From the NCBI GenBank assembly GCA_009783555.1, contig WRDH01000010.1, positions 1 through 64,000 of the forward strand: a DNA stretch of 64,000 nt, written 5' to 3'. This document shows, piece by piece, positions 15,616-25,498 of this stretch; positions within the stretch are counted from its first letter, which is position 1; every line of letters begins with the position of its first letter. A program made the translations under genes and the position numbers. Origin of the DNA: Oscillospiraceae bacterium. Its GTDB lineage: Bacteria > Bacillota > Clostridia > Oscillospirales > Oscillospiraceae. The notes beneath the pieces are model-generated. The model saw only the letters and a list, made by a program, of their open reading frames with translations. It made no database searches and was not told where the DNA came from.

Positions 15616-17067
15616 TTGAAGTTAAAAAGCAGTGAAAAGAAGGACAACAAAAATGTTGAGCTGGTTATTGAGGTTGAGGCGGCTGAGCTTGAAACGGCAG
15701 TAAACAAAGCTTACAACAAGAACAAGAACCGTATTGCAGTACCGGGATTTCGAAAAGGAAAAGCACCCCGTAAAATAATCGAAAGGATGTACGGCAAAGA
15801 AATATTCTTAAGTGACGCGCTTGATGATATACTGCCCGATGTTCTTACCTATGCCGCGAAAGAAACGGACTTTGAAACAGTCGGTTACCCAAGTGTGTCC
15901 GACGTTGACCTCAATGACGATAATTCAACTGCCGTGTTTACTCTCCTGGCAGCATTATATCCTGAAGTTGAAATTGAAAATTACAAAGGACTGACGGCAC
16001 CTAAACCATCGGTAGAAGTAACCGATAGCGAAATAGATAATGAAATTGCTTCTGTCAGAACCAGAAACGCACGTATAGAAAAAGCGGACAGACCCGCAAA
16101 AATCGGTGATATTGCCGTAATTGACTTTGAAGGCTTCGTTGACGGCGTTGCATTTCCGGGCGGCAAGGGTGAAAACTATGAACTTGAGCTGGGCTCTGGT
16201 CAGTTTATCCCGGGATTTGAAGACAAAGTGGAAGGCATGGCAGCGGGTGAGGAGAGAGACCTTGATTTGGTATTCCCCGAGCAGTATAAAGAAGATTTGG
16301 CGGGCAAACCCGTTATCTTCAAAGTAAAGCTAGTTGAAGTGAAAGAAAAAAGCTTACCCGATTTAGATGACGAGTTTGCAAAGGATGTATCCGAGTTTGA
16401 CACATTCGACGAGTACAAAGCGGATATCAAAGCCAAACTGATTGAAACAAGACAAAAGGATGTCGATGAGACATTTGAAAGCATCCTGATGGAGAAAATA
16501 GCGGAATCAATCGATGTTGACGTGCCGGAAGCAATGATTGACGAGCAGTTTGACAATTCAATGAGTACCCTGACACGCCAAATATCGGCTTACGGTATGC
16601 AGCCGGATCAGTATATGAGAATGCTTGGAACAACTCCGGAAGTCTTTAAAGAAAGAATGCGGGACAACAGCCTGAAACAGGTAAAGGTTGCGCTTGCTCT
16701 CGGAAAAATCGCGGAGCTGGAAGCAATTGAAATAAGCAAAGAAGAAATTGAAGAAGAATATAAAGAAGCTTCAGAGAAGTATAAAATGGAAATTGAAAAG
16801 CTCAAGGAAACAGTCGAAGAAAAAGATATTACCCGCGACCTGAAACTGAGAAAAGCGGCAAAGATAGTCATTGACAACGCAACAGTTGAAGAATTTAAAG
16901 AAGATAAATCATCTCGCGAAGAAAAGCTCTCAAAGGAGAAACCGGCAAAAGAAAAAAAGCTCTCTAAGGAAAAACCGGCAAAAGAAAAAAAGCCCTCTAA
17001 GGAAAAAACCGGCAAAAAGAAACCCGCACTTGAAAAAGACAAGACTGATGAGGAGGAAGAAGGATAA
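15616..17067 (+). CDS. tig: Trigger factor with Lys-rich repeat tail
   Basis: Trigger factor is the ribosome-bound chaperone and prolyl isomerase. The 483-residue protein starts at TTG 15616 (GGAGG 10 nt upstream). The N-domain has the ribosome-docking signature [13 protein letters not shown]; the FKBP domain (about 165-245) contains [14 protein letters not shown] and [13 protein letters not shown]; a helical C-domain follows to about residue 425. The last 50 residues are an added low-complexity tail with three near-copies of [11 protein letters not shown] and an acidic end (DEEEEG). It heads the tig-clpP-clpX-lon-engB neighbourhood; the last base of the tig stop is the first base of the clpP ATG. 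Confidence 0.95.
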   Translation: MKLKSSEKKDNKNVELVIEVEAAELETAVNKAYNKNKNRIAVPGFRKGKAPRKIIERMYGKEIFLSDALDDILPDVLTYAAKETDFETVGYPSVSDVDLNDDNSTAVFTLLAALYPEVEIENYKGLTAPKPSVEVTDSEIDNEIASVRTRNARIEKADRPAKIGDIAVIDFEGFVDGVAFPGGKGENYELELGSGQFIPGFEDKVEGMAAGEERDLDLVFPEQYKEDLAGKPVIFKVKLVEVKEKSLPDLDDEFAKDVSEFDTFDEYKADIKAKLIETRQKDVDETFESILMEKIAESIDVDVPEAMIDEQFDNSMSTLTRQISAYGMQPDQYMRMLGTTPEVFKERMRDNSLKQVKVALALGKIAELEAIEISKEEIEEEYKEASEKYKMEIEKLKETVEEKDITRDLKLRKAAKIVIDNATVEEFKEDKSSREEKLSKEKPAKEKKLSKEKPAKEKKPSKEKTGKKKPALEKDKTDEEEEG

Positions 17068-17648
17068 TGGCTTTAGTACCGATTGTAGTTGAACAAACCT
17101 CTCGCGGAGAACGCTCATACGACATTTTTTCACGGCTTCTCAACGACAGGATAATCATGCTCGGCGACGAAGTGAATGATGTCACCGCAAGTCTCATAGT
17201 CGCGCAAATGCTTTACCTCGAAGCGCAAGATCCCGACAAGGACATTCAATTCTATATAAACACTCCGGGTGGTTCGGTTACCTCAGGACTTGCGATTTAC
17301 GATACAATGCAATATATAAAATCCGATGTACAGACAATTTGCTTAGGCATTGCAGCCAGCATGGGTGCGCTGTTACTTTCCTCGGGAGCAAAAGGAAAAC
17401 GTATAGCCCTTCCGAACGCGGAAGTAATGATTCACCAACCTTCAGGCGGATTTCGCGGTCAGGCGTCCGATATTCAAATCCATGCCGAGAAAATTATGCA
17501 GACAAAAGAAAGACTCAATTCAATACTTGCAGAGAATACGGGAAGAAGTATTGACGAAATCCGTGACGCATCCGACAGGGATAATTTCATGACAGCGGAT
17601 GAAGCAAAAGAATTCGGTCTCATAGATAATGTAATTTATAAACGTTAG
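17067..17648 (+). CDS. clpP: ATP-dependent Clp protease proteolytic subunit
   Basis: ClpP forms the double heptameric peptidase barrel that works with ClpX. The 193-residue length is standard. It has catalytic Ser in [14 protein letters not shown], His in MIHQPSGG, and Asp in the C-terminal [11 protein letters not shown] segment. It begins with [14 protein letters not shown], the usual start of the mature chain. The start codon overlaps the tig stop codon by one base. Confidence 0.97.
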   Translation: MALVPIVVEQTSRGERSYDIFSRLLNDRIIMLGDEVNDVTASLIVAQMLYLEAQDPDKDIQFYINTPGGSVTSGLAIYDTMQYIKSDVQTICLGIAASMGALLLSSGAKGKRIALPNAEVMIHQPSGGFRGQASDIQIHAEKIMQTKERLNSILAENTGRSIDEIRDASDRDNFMTADEAKEFGLIDNVIYKR

Positions 17649-17696
17649 ACATTGACCGGTTTTTACGCTGTATGATACGAAAGGAAAATTTTTTTA

Positions 17697-18989
17697 ATGG
17701 CGAGGTATGACAATCACAAGGGAATTAAATGCAATTTTTGCGGAAAGCAGTCAGAGCAGGTAGATCGTTTAATTGCGGGTCAGGGATCATCGTATATTTG
17801 CAACGAATGTGTAGCAGTATGCACCGGTCTTTTGGGCTATGAGCTTGCTCCGTCCAAAACGGCTCAACTTGACATATCCGGTTTTTCAGGCGATGTAGGA
17901 AGGCTTCCCAAACCCGCTGAAATTAAGCAGACGCTTGATGATTACGCAATAGGGCAGGACGAGGCAAAAATTTCTCTTTCCGTCGCGGTTTACAACCATT
18001 ATAAGCGCCTTTTGCATCACAGCAATGATGATTCGGAGCTGCAAAAGAGTAATATACTGATAATCGGTCCGACAGGCAGCGGTAAAACACTCTTTGCTCA
18101 AACTCTTGCGAGAATCCTCAGAGTACCGTTTGCGATAGCTGATGCTACTACACTGACGGAAGCGGGTTATGTCGGTGATGATGTTGAAAATATTCTTCTC
18201 AGGCTTCTGCAGGCGGCTGATTTTGACATCGATGCGGCTCAAAGAGGTATCATTTACATAGACGAAATTGATAAAATCACAAGAAAGAGCGAGAACACAT
18301 CAATTACACGCGATGTGTCGGGCGAAGGTGTTCAGCAGGCTCTTTTAAAAATTCTCGAAGGAACGGTTTCAAATGTTCCCCCGCAGGGAGGACGTAAGCA
18401 CCCGCACCAGGAGTTCATAAGCATTGATACAACTGATATCCTTTTTATTTGCGGCGGAGCTTTTGAAGGCATAGACAAAATAATTGAAAACAGGCTTGAT
18501 AAAAAAAGCATCGGCTTCGGTGCGGAAATAAAGACTAAAAAAGAAAAAGACATCGGTGCGATATTAAAAGAAGTCCAATCACACGACCTGCTGAAATACG
18601 GGCTGATACCCGAACTTGTCGGCCGTCTGCCCGTTATTGCCCCTCTGAGCGCATTAACAAAGGAAGATATGATCAGAATTCTGAAAGAGCCTAAAAACGC
18701 GCTTGTCAAGCAGTATAAAACCCTGCTCGGGTATGATAAGGTGACATTGGAGTTTAATGAAGACGCGCTGGAAGCCATTGCAGATAAAGCTATAGACATG
18801 GAAATCGGTGCTCGCGGTTTACGCAGCATTATGGAGAAAACAATGCTCCAGACCATGTTTGACATACCATCGGATAATAATATTCAAAGAGTAACAATAA
18901 CAAAGGATTGCATCGTAAACAATTCACCGCCGCTGATAACAAAACGCAAAAGACCGCAAATCGACCCCGATGTAGTATCAGCAAGTTAG
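17697..18989 (+). CDS. clpX: ATP-dependent Clp protease ATP-binding subunit ClpX
   Basis: This 430-residue AAA+ unfoldase feeds substrates to ClpP. The N-terminal zinc-binding domain has CNFCGK and CNECV (residues about 12-40); Walker A GPTGSGKT; Walker [11 protein letters not shown]; the pore loop sequence GYVGDD; a sensor region; and the ClpB-D2-like small domain ([13 protein letters not shown]). ATG 17697 follows GAAAGGA. No terminator separates it from clpP (48-nt gap). Confidence 0.97.
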   Translation: MARYDNHKGIKCNFCGKQSEQVDRLIAGQGSSYICNECVAVCTGLLGYELAPSKTAQLDISGFSGDVGRLPKPAEIKQTLDDYAIGQDEAKISLSVAVYNHYKRLLHHSNDDSELQKSNILIIGPTGSGKTLFAQTLARILRVPFAIADATTLTEAGYVGDDVENILLRLLQAADFDIDAAQRGIIYIDEIDKITRKSENTSITRDVSGEGVQQALLKILEGTVSNVPPQGGRKHPHQEFISIDTTDILFICGGAFEGIDKIIENRLDKKSIGFGAEIKTKKEKDIGAILKEVQSHDLLKYGLIPELVGRLPVIAPLSALTKEDMIRILKEPKNALVKQYKTLLGYDKVTLEFNEDALEAIADKAIDMEIGARGLRSIMEKTMLQTMFDIPSDNNIQRVTITKDCIVNNSPPLITKRKRPQIDPDVVSAS

Positions 18990-19090
18990 GGCTTGACCAA
19001 CTGTCGGACGCTCCACCGTCCATGCCTACGCTTTACGGAATAAAAATTATAACTCCAATTCCCGTTGCACACCAATAAATGAGGAATCAA

Positions 19091-21520
19091 ATGGAAGAAT
19101 ACACAACCACAATTATAACCGAGAGTTTGCCTCTGCTTGCATTGAGGGGACTTTCCGTGTTTCCGAATATGCTGCTCAACTTTGATGTTGAACGGGCTAA
19201 GTCAACAGGTGCACTTGATGTTGCTTCAAACGGGGACAGGCGCATCTTTTTAGTATCGCAGAAAGATATCCTGAAGGAATCCCCGGGCATGAATGACCTG
19301 CATAAAATAGGTACGATCTGTTATATCAAGCAGGTACTGAAGATGCCGGGAGGCGGAATGAAGGTGCTTGTTGAGGGCAAATGCAGAGCCCGTCTTATCT
19401 CTTTGCGTGAGGACAGAAAATATATCACTGTCGAGGTTGAACCGATTGCAGAGGAGTTCGTTATTGACCGAAGCGCAAAAACAGAAGCTCTTATCAGAAA
19501 GGCAGTAAACCTGTACGACTCATATGCTGCGCTTTCTCACGGTATTACAAAAGAAACCGTGCTTAGTCTGTTTTCGATAACAGATCCCGGAATACTTTCC
19601 GATTTTATCATCCAAAATATGTTTACCAAACCCGAAAGCAAGCAACTGATACTTGAAACATTAAAGCCGACCAAGCGTCTCGAAATGGTCTGTGACATTC
19701 TGGCAAGGGAAATCGAGATTCTGGGTATTGAACGCCAAATCGATTCTAAGCTGCGTGCAAAACTTGAAAGCAATCATAGAGACCATATTTTAAGAGAACA
19801 AATGAAGGTTCTGCAATCGGAGCTGGGAGACGGTTTTACCGATGAAGCCGGCGAGTTGCAAATGTACAGAGAGCAAATAATCGCTCTTGGGCTTGACGAT
19901 GAAACCGAAATGAAGATTCTGAAAGAAGTTGACAAGCTTGAAAAACAGACTTTCGGCTCAGCGGAGTCATCTGTTTTACGTAATTATCTGGATATATGTC
20001 TTGAGCTTCCCTGGAATAAAAGAACAAAAGAACGCATAGATATAAAAAGAGCACGAAAAATACTTGATAATGACCACTTCGGTCTTGATAAGGTTAAGCA
20101 GCGGATAATTGAGTTTTTGGCTGTACGGCAATTGTCGCCGAATATAAAAGGTGCAATTATTTGCCTTGTCGGACCGCCCGGCGTCGGCAAAACGTCGGTT
20201 GGGATAAGTGTTGCAAAAGCACTTAACAGAAAGCTTGCGAGAATATCGCTCGGCGGCGTACATGACGAGGCTGAAATCCGCGGACACAGAAAAACCTATA
20301 TCGGCGCAATGCCCGGCAGGATAATCAATGCGCTTAAGCAGGCGGGAAGCAAAAACCCTCTGATGCTGCTGGATGAAATTGATAAGCTGGGGCGTGACCA
20401 TAGGGGAGACCCCGCATCGGCGTTACTGGAAGCACTTGATCCTGAACAAAACTCAACCTTCCGTGATAATTATTTGGAAATACCGTTTGATTTATCCGAC
20501 GTAATGTTTATAACAACCGCAAACACCACAGATACAATACCGCGTCCATTACTCGACAGAATGGAAGTCATTGAGCTGACAAGCTATACAGATGTCGAGA
20601 AGCTGGAAATCGCGAAGAAATATCTCATTCCGAAACAGCGTAAAAAACATGGCATATCAGGTAAGCAGTTAAGTATCACCGACAATGCGGTATTGGAGAT
20701 TATTTCCGCATACACACGCGAGTCGGGTGTTCGCATCCTGGAGCGCGAAATAGCTTCAGTTTGCAGAAAAACAGCCGCAAGTATCGCATCGGGTGAAGCC
20801 GCTTCCGTTAAGCTCCGCGAAAACATGCTCGATGAGTTTCTCGGCGTGAGAAAATATAAGCCCGAAACAGTTTCACACGGATTTGAAATCGGTATTGCAA
20901 ACGGTCTTGCATGGACAACAACAGGCGGAAGTGTTTTGGAAGTTGAAGTTAATGTATTGCCCGGAACAGGCAAGCTGGAACTGACAGGCAACCTCGGCGA
21001 TGTTATGAAGGAATCAGCGCAAGCAGCCGTATCCTTTATAAGAAGCAGAGCAGAGAAGCTGGATATATCACCCGAGTTTCACAAAACACATGATTTGCAC
21101 ATACATTTCCCCGAAGGAGCAATACCAAAAGACGGACCTTCCGCAGGAATTACAATGTGCATAGCCGCAATATCCGCCCTTAGCGGTGCTCCTGTCCGGC
21201 GCGATGTTGCGATGACAGGCGAGATTACTCTAAGAGGCAGGATTTTATGTATAGGCGGGCTTAAAGAAAAAACTATGGCAGCACTTCGCGCAGGGATAAA
21301 AACCGTGATTATCCCCGCCGAAAACGAACCCGATCTTGATGAAATAGACCAGGTCGTAAGAAAAGACTTAAACTTTATATGCGCGGACAGCATTGACGAT
21401 ATACTCGATGTCGTGATGGATTTTTCTGCCATTAAAAAGTCAAAAGAAATTAAAGCTATTACTCCTGTACTGGAAAAGAAACAAGTCACCCCAACCACAA
21501 GAACCTCAATCAAACATTAG
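19091..21520 (+). CDS. lon: ATP-dependent protease La
   Basis: Lon degrades misfolded and regulatory proteins. From ATG 19091 (GAGGA 5 nt upstream; an in-frame ATG at 19079 is less likely) the product is 809 residues. It has an N-terminal LON substrate-binding domain (LPLLALRGLSVFPNMLLNF), AAA+ Walker A GPPGVGKTS, Walker B MLLDEIDKL, and the C-terminal peptidase with catalytic Ser in KDGPSAGITM and the Lys of GLKEKTMAALRAG. Its last 25 residues are a short Lys/Thr-rich tail. engB starts 4 nt downstream. Confidence 0.97.
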   Translation: MEEYTTTIITESLPLLALRGLSVFPNMLLNFDVERAKSTGALDVASNGDRRIFLVSQKDILKESPGMNDLHKIGTICYIKQVLKMPGGGMKVLVEGKCRARLISLREDRKYITVEVEPIAEEFVIDRSAKTEALIRKAVNLYDSYAALSHGITKETVLSLFSITDPGILSDFIIQNMFTKPESKQLILETLKPTKRLEMVCDILAREIEILGIERQIDSKLRAKLESNHRDHILREQMKVLQSELGDGFTDEAGELQMYREQIIALGLDDETEMKILKEVDKLEKQTFGSAESSVLRNYLDICLELPWNKRTKERIDIKRARKILDNDHFGLDKVKQRIIEFLAVRQLSPNIKGAIICLVGPPGVGKTSVGISVAKALNRKLARISLGGVHDEAEIRGHRKTYIGAMPGRIINALKQAGSKNPLMLLDEIDKLGRDHRGDPASALLEALDPEQNSTFRDNYLEIPFDLSDVMFITTANTTDTIPRPLLDRMEVIELTSYTDVEKLEIAKKYLIPKQRKKHGISGKQLSITDNAVLEIISAYTRESGVRILEREIASVCRKTAASIASGEAASVKLRENMLDEFLGVRKYKPETVSHGFEIGIANGLAWTTTGGSVLEVEVNVLPGTGKLELTGNLGDVMKESAQAAVSFIRSRAEKLDISPEFHKTHDLHIHFPEGAIPKDGPSAGITMCIAAISALSGAPVRRDVAMTGEITLRGRILCIGGLKEKTMAALRAGIKTVIIPAENEPDLDEIDQVVRKDLNFICADSIDDILDVVMDFSAIKKSKEIKAITPVLEKKQVTPTTRTSIKH

Positions 21521-21524
21521 TATT

Positions 21525-22115
21525 ATGAACATAAACAACGTTGAATTTATAAAATCGGCGGCAAAGGCAAAAGACCTGATTGACAGCCCGGTATCGCAAA
21601 TTGTTTTTTCCGGTAAATCAAACGTCGGTAAATCATCCGTTATTAACAAGCTGCTGAACCGCAAAAGCTTTGCCCGTGTCAGCTCCTCGCCGGGCAAGAC
21701 CATACACGTAAACTACTTTCTTATAGAAAAAACAGCCTATTTTGTCGACTTACCCGGCTACGGATACGCAAAAGTCGCGAAAACGGAAAAAGCACGCTGG
21801 TCTAAACTGATGGAGGACTTCTTTGCACAGCCCGACCATATCACTCTTGGCGTAATGATAGTTGACTCACGGCATAAACCGACAGATGATGACGTAATCA
21901 TGTCACACTGGTTTAAAGCATCGGGTTGTAATATGGTTGTTGTGGCAAACAAGATAGATAAGGTAAAAAAAAGTCAAATTGAGAAGAATATTAATGTAAT
22001 ACGGGAGACATTGGAACTGCACGAAGATACAGAGATTATTACGTTTTCAGCCGAAAAAGGCACAAACAGAGATATATTGCTTGCGGCAATTGAAAGCGCA
22101 ATAAGGAATTGGTGA
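21525..22115 (+). CDS. engB: Ribosome biogenesis GTPase EngB (YsxC)
   Basis: This TRAFAC GTPase is needed for assembly of the 50S subunit. The 196-residue protein has G1 GKSNVGKSSVINKL, G2 with T in SSPGKTIHVNYF, G3 DLPGYG, G4 NKID and G5 FSAEKG. The lon-engB order is conserved in Firmicutes. Confidence 0.95.
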   Translation: MNINNVEFIKSAAKAKDLIDSPVSQIVFSGKSNVGKSSVINKLLNRKSFARVSSSPGKTIHVNYFLIEKTAYFVDLPGYGYAKVAKTEKARWSKLMEDFFAQPDHITLGVMIVDSRHKPTDDDVIMSHWFKASGCNMVVVANKIDKVKKSQIEKNINVIRETLELHEDTEIITFSAEKGTNRDILLAAIESAIRNW

Positions 22116-22121
22116 TAAGAA

Positions 22122-22859
22122 TTGGATGGTTTTTTCAGGAATTTCGGGAACTTAGGAGACTTTGCCACACTTGCGTTATTAAGGGTTGCACCCGCGCTTT
22201 TTTGCATAACTATACATGAACTCGCGCACGGCTTTACGGCTTACAAGCTGGGAGACCCGACAGCAAAAAACCTTGGCAGGCTTACTCTCAACCCGATAAA
22301 ACATATTGATCCCGTTGGTCTGCTTATGATGTTAACTATCGGATTCGGATGGGCAAAACCCGTGCCGGTAGATATGCGCAACTTTAAGCATCCAAAGTGG
22401 TATATGGCTGTTACTGCACTTGCAGGTCCGATTTCAAACCTTATTCTCGCGGCTATTGTTATGTTTATACTCGGTCTGGTCTCTACGTCCCTTGGCTTTC
22501 TAAGGTATGATGGTCGTGACTACAATATTGGTGCATCTGATATGAGTATGATAATATATACAATCATCAACTTTACCGTTTTCTTAAATATCGCGCTGGC
22601 AGTCTTTAATATGCTTCCGATACCCCCGCTTGACGGCTCTAAAGTGTTATTTTCATTACTTCCGGAGAAGCAATATTACACAGTCTTAAAATATGAGCGT
22701 TTCGGTATGATTTTTCTTCTGGTTATTATGTTTTCTCAATTGCTGTTTAATATAGACATCTTCAGCCGTACAATTGGATTTCTGGCGCGAACGGTGGTTG
22801 GCGGCTATGATATCTTCTACAATTTAGGGTTTGCCATATCAAACGGGTTAGGAGCATAG
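22122..22859 (+). CDS. Site-2 protease family membrane metallopeptidase (M50)
   Basis: This 245-residue integral membrane protein has zinc-binding HELAHG near residue 30, the second metal site PPLDGSKVLFSLLP near residue 170, and about five hydrophobic segments. It belongs to the compact SpoIVFB/YwhC-like M50 group, which cleaves substrates within the membrane. The start is TTG 22122, 6 nt after the engB stop, with a weak SD. Such genes often lie next to scpAB in Clostridia. The substrate is unknown. Confidence 0.88.
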   Translation: MDGFFRNFGNLGDFATLALLRVAPALFCITIHELAHGFTAYKLGDPTAKNLGRLTLNPIKHIDPVGLLMMLTIGFGWAKPVPVDMRNFKHPKWYMAVTALAGPISNLILAAIVMFILGLVSTSLGFLRYDGRDYNIGASDMSMIIYTIINFTVFLNIALAVFNMLPIPPLDGSKVLFSLLPEKQYYTVLKYERFGMIFLLVIMFSQLLFNIDIFSRTIGFLARTVVGGYDIFYNLGFAISNGLGA

Positions 22860-22860
22860 T

Positions 22861-23664
22861 ATGGAATCACCGATATTTGTTTTTGAGGGGATAGTTAAAG
22901 AAAAAGAGGATATGACGGATTTTAAGGGGCCGCTCATCCTTATTCTTCAACTTATCAAAAAAGAAAAAATCGAGATCAAAGACATAAGTATCTCAAAAAT
23001 CTTAGAACAATATCTGGCGTTTCTGGAAAAAATGGAAGAGCTTGATTTAAATATCGCAAGCGAGTTTGTCATGATGGCATCGGAGCTTACTTACATAAAA
23101 ACAAAAATGCTGCTCGCGGGCGGAGAAGTTATTTCCGAACTGGAACAATTGATATCATCTCTGGAGGAATTGGAGCGGGGTGATGTCTACACTCAAATTA
23201 AAGAAATCGCACAAACGCTGTCAGGAATGTACACACGTGACGGAGTGATGATGGCAGGACCTCCGGAGTATATTGAATCGGATGCCGAATATCAGTATGT
23301 ACACATCAGTACAGAGCTTCTTGAAGCTATCTTTAACGTTATAGGGAAAGAGAACCTTAAAATAAACAGTATGAACCCTAGAGAAATGGTCTATCCAAGC
23401 CGTGTTGTATACTCGATTTCCGAAAAAATCGACGAGGTTTTAAGCAAGATAAGACGCAAAAAAGAAATAACACTTAAAAAACTGTTTTATGATTGTACCA
23501 GCCGTACGGAACTGATAGCAACGCTTGTTGCCGTTCTTGAGCTTTGCAGGGTCGGAAGCGCAAGTATTACAGGAGATTCGGATGATTTAAGGATATACTA
23601 CACGGGAGTTGGAAGAATAGAAGAAATTGCGGATTTTACCGCAGAGGAATTACCCTATGATTAG
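22861..23664 (+). CDS. scpA: Segregation and condensation protein A
   Basis: ScpA is the kleisin that bridges SMC heads (the smc gene is at 56.3-59.9 kb). The 267 residues start with the N-terminal helix typical of the family (FEGIVKEKEDMTDFKGPLILILQLI), followed by IEIKDISISKILEQYL, and end in a winged-helix region. The ATG is 1 nt after the protease gene, and the stop overlaps scpB. Confidence 0.94.
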   Translation: MESPIFVFEGIVKEKEDMTDFKGPLILILQLIKKEKIEIKDISISKILEQYLAFLEKMEELDLNIASEFVMMASELTYIKTKMLLAGGEVISELEQLISSLEELERGDVYTQIKEIAQTLSGMYTRDGVMMAGPPEYIESDAEYQYVHISTELLEAIFNVIGKENLKINSMNPREMVYPSRVVYSISEKIDEVLSKIRRKKEITLKKLFYDCTSRTELIATLVAVLELCRVGSASITGDSDDLRIYYTGVGRIEEIADFTAEELPYD

Positions 23665-24346
23665 TCTTGAACATATGGAGAGCCATGAAATAGAAGCTGC
23701 GATTGAGGCAATCTTATTTGTATCGGGCGAGCCGGTAAAAATATCGAGAATTGCGGATGTACTCGGTGTTTCCGAAAGTGAAATAGAGCATGCCGCCGAC
23801 AGGCTGCGCGATAATTACAGCTTTGTACGCCGCGGAATCAGGCTTGTAAGACTTGAAAATCCGATGCAAGAGAACACACTGCAGCTATGTTCATCTCCCG
23901 AATATGCCGATTATATAAGAAGAGCTCTTGAAACAAGAAAACCGCCGCAGCTATCACAATCGGCACTTGAAGTTCTGTCAATCATCGCGTATTTCGGACC
24001 TGTAACAAGAGCATATATCGAGCAAATCAGAGGAGTGGACAGCTCATACACAGTCGGTCTCTTGCAGGAACGGGGATTGGTCGAACCTTGCGGAAGGCTT
24101 GCCGCTCCGGGACGTCCGGTGCTGTTTCGAACAACTCATGTGTTTTTGAGAACCTTTGGATTGGAATCTCTGAAAGAACTGCCGGAGCTGCCGCAAGTCG
24201 AGGGCAAAAGTTCCGAAAAAGAAGGCATACAAAGCGCAATTTCAGAACTAAAAGCTCGCGAAACAGAGCAAGCCGATGAACATAGGGCAGAAATGGAGCA
24301 TATACCTGAAGAAACACAGCCTATAGCAGAAGAAGAACAAACATGA
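23657..24346 (+). CDS. scpB: Segregation and condensation protein B
   Basis: ScpB dimers bind ScpA and complete the SMC condensin. From ATG 23657 (GAGGAA 7 nt upstream, overlapping the scpA stop by 8 nt) the product has 229 residues. It contains two winged-helix domains (EIEAAIEAILFVSGEPV; LSQSALEVLSIIAYFGPVTR; the conserved IRGVDS) and an acidic, Gln/Glu-rich C-terminal tail after about residue 175. Confidence 0.94.
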   Translation: MISLEHMESHEIEAAIEAILFVSGEPVKISRIADVLGVSESEIEHAADRLRDNYSFVRRGIRLVRLENPMQENTLQLCSSPEYADYIRRALETRKPPQLSQSALEVLSIIAYFGPVTRAYIEQIRGVDSSYTVGLLQERGLVEPCGRLAAPGRPVLFRTTHVFLRTFGLESLKELPELPQVEGKSSEKEGIQSAISELKARETEQADEHRAEMEHIPEETQPIAEEEQT

Positions 24347-24354
24347 AACTAGCA

Positions 24355-24455
24355 CGTCATTCTGCGCGCAGTCGCAGAATCCATATCGTAATAATGCTAT
24401 ATATCCAAACACCTACATACAGTAATAGATTCTGCGACTAACGCGCAGAATGACG
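24355..24455. repeat. Palindromic intergenic element (CGTCATTCTGCG type)
   Basis: The left arm CGTCATTCTGCGCGCAGTCG...AGAAT (24355-24380) is nearly the reverse complement of the right arm at 24429-24455; the middle is about 48 bp of AT-rich DNA. It belongs to a different family from the R elements. It lies between scpB and the DUF2953 gene. CGTCATTCTGCG palindromes of this look are common dispersed repeats in Firmicutes genomes. Confidence 0.8.
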
Positions 24456-24499
24456 GGGCCGGGAATACCCCGATGTTTGAAAGTACGGAGCAGTAAACT

Positions 24500-25174
24500 A
24501 TGTTAGCACTAGCTATTACAATATCTGTGTTTGTTATTATCGCTCTATTGCGCTTCGGTGTCATTGCAGAGTATAGTGAAGATGGATTTAAGCTATGGGC
24601 GAAGGTTGGATTTTTTAAGTTTGAACTGTTACGTGATGATAAGGAAAAGAAACCTAAAAAGAAAAAAAAACCCAAGAAGGAACGAAACCTCAAAGAAATG
24701 ATGCCGGGCAGCCTAAGCGAGTTTATGGATATGCTTAAAACCGTTCTTAATGCTCTCGGCAGACTGAAACGCAGACTCCTTATAAAACAATTGACACTGT
24801 ATTATACATCGGCAGGGGAGGACCCTGCGGCAACAGCACTAATATTCGGTGCGGCAAATGCGGTTTTCGGTGTTATTGTACCAAAAATCAGGAATAACTT
24901 CAGGATACGGCGGCTTGATTTAAGGTCATGGTTTGATTTTTGCGGGGTCGAGCAGAAAATTTATGCAAAAATAATCATTTCGATAGCGGTCTGGGAAGTA
25001 TTTTATGTTCTGTTTGCTCTGTTTCCGTTGATTACATCAGCATTTAAAAAGAAGACACCAAAAATCAGTGATAACATAAACCAAAATGATCGAAAGGATG
25101 GAGAAGATAATGGAAAATCGTCAGATCAGCGAATTGATGGAAACAACGATGCAGAAAATGAGGGAAATGATTGA
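24500..25174 (+). CDS. DUF2953 membrane protein
   Basis: This 224-residue protein has an N-terminal membrane helix (MLALAITISVFVIIALLRFG), a very Lys-rich stretch near residues 50-65, a middle region with LTLYYTSAGEDPAATALIFGAAN typical of DUF2953, and a second hydrophobic segment (IIISIAVWEVFYVLFALFPL). The gene precedes ytfJ, its usual neighbour in spore formers. The last 22 codons overlap ytfJ in another frame. Function is unknown; a link with sporulation rests on context only. Confidence 0.82.
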   Translation: MLALAITISVFVIIALLRFGVIAEYSEDGFKLWAKVGFFKFELLRDDKEKKPKKKKKPKKERNLKEMMPGSLSEFMDMLKTVLNALGRLKRRLLIKQLTLYYTSAGEDPAATALIFGAANAVFGVIVPKIRNNFRIRRLDLRSWFDFCGVEQKIYAKIIISIAVWEVFYVLFALFPLITSAFKKKTPKISDNINQNDRKDGEDNGKSSDQRIDGNNDAENEGND

Positions 25175-25496
25175 CGCAAATACATTAGTCGGCGAACCGA
25201 TAACAACAGCAGACGGGATTACACTTATTCCCGTATCTAAAGTCAGCTTCGGATTTGTCGGCGGCGGGTCGGATTTTTCGCAAAAACAGTCAACCAAAAA
25301 CGGCTTCGGCGGCGGCACGGGCGCAGGAGTGAATATCACGCCGGTAGCGTTTATGATTGTAAACGGCACGGACGTAAAGTTAGTCTATGTAACACCCCCG
25401 ATAATGTCAACCGTAGACAGAATAATCGAAACTGTACCCGATGTCATTGACAAAGTCACGGATTTTATCAGTAAAGACAAGGATAAAGAGGATTAA
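25110..25496 (+). CDS. ytfJ: Spore protein YtfJ (GerW family)
   Basis: The start is ATG 25110 (GGAG 8 nt upstream), giving 128 residues. The family core ANTLVGEPITTADGITLIPVSKV and the Gly-rich FGFVGGGSDF...GFGGGTGAG are clear. In Bacillus the protein is made in the forespore and is needed for germination-related functions. Here it suggests spore formation, though GerW-like proteins also occur in non-spore-formers. It overlaps the DUF2953 gene by 65 nt. Confidence 0.88.
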   Translation: MENRQISELMETTMQKMREMIDANTLVGEPITTADGITLIPVSKVSFGFVGGGSDFSQKQSTKNGFGGGTGAGVNITPVAFMIVNGTDVKLVYVTPPIMSTVDRIIETVPDVIDKVTDFISKDKDKED

Positions 25497-25498
25497 GC

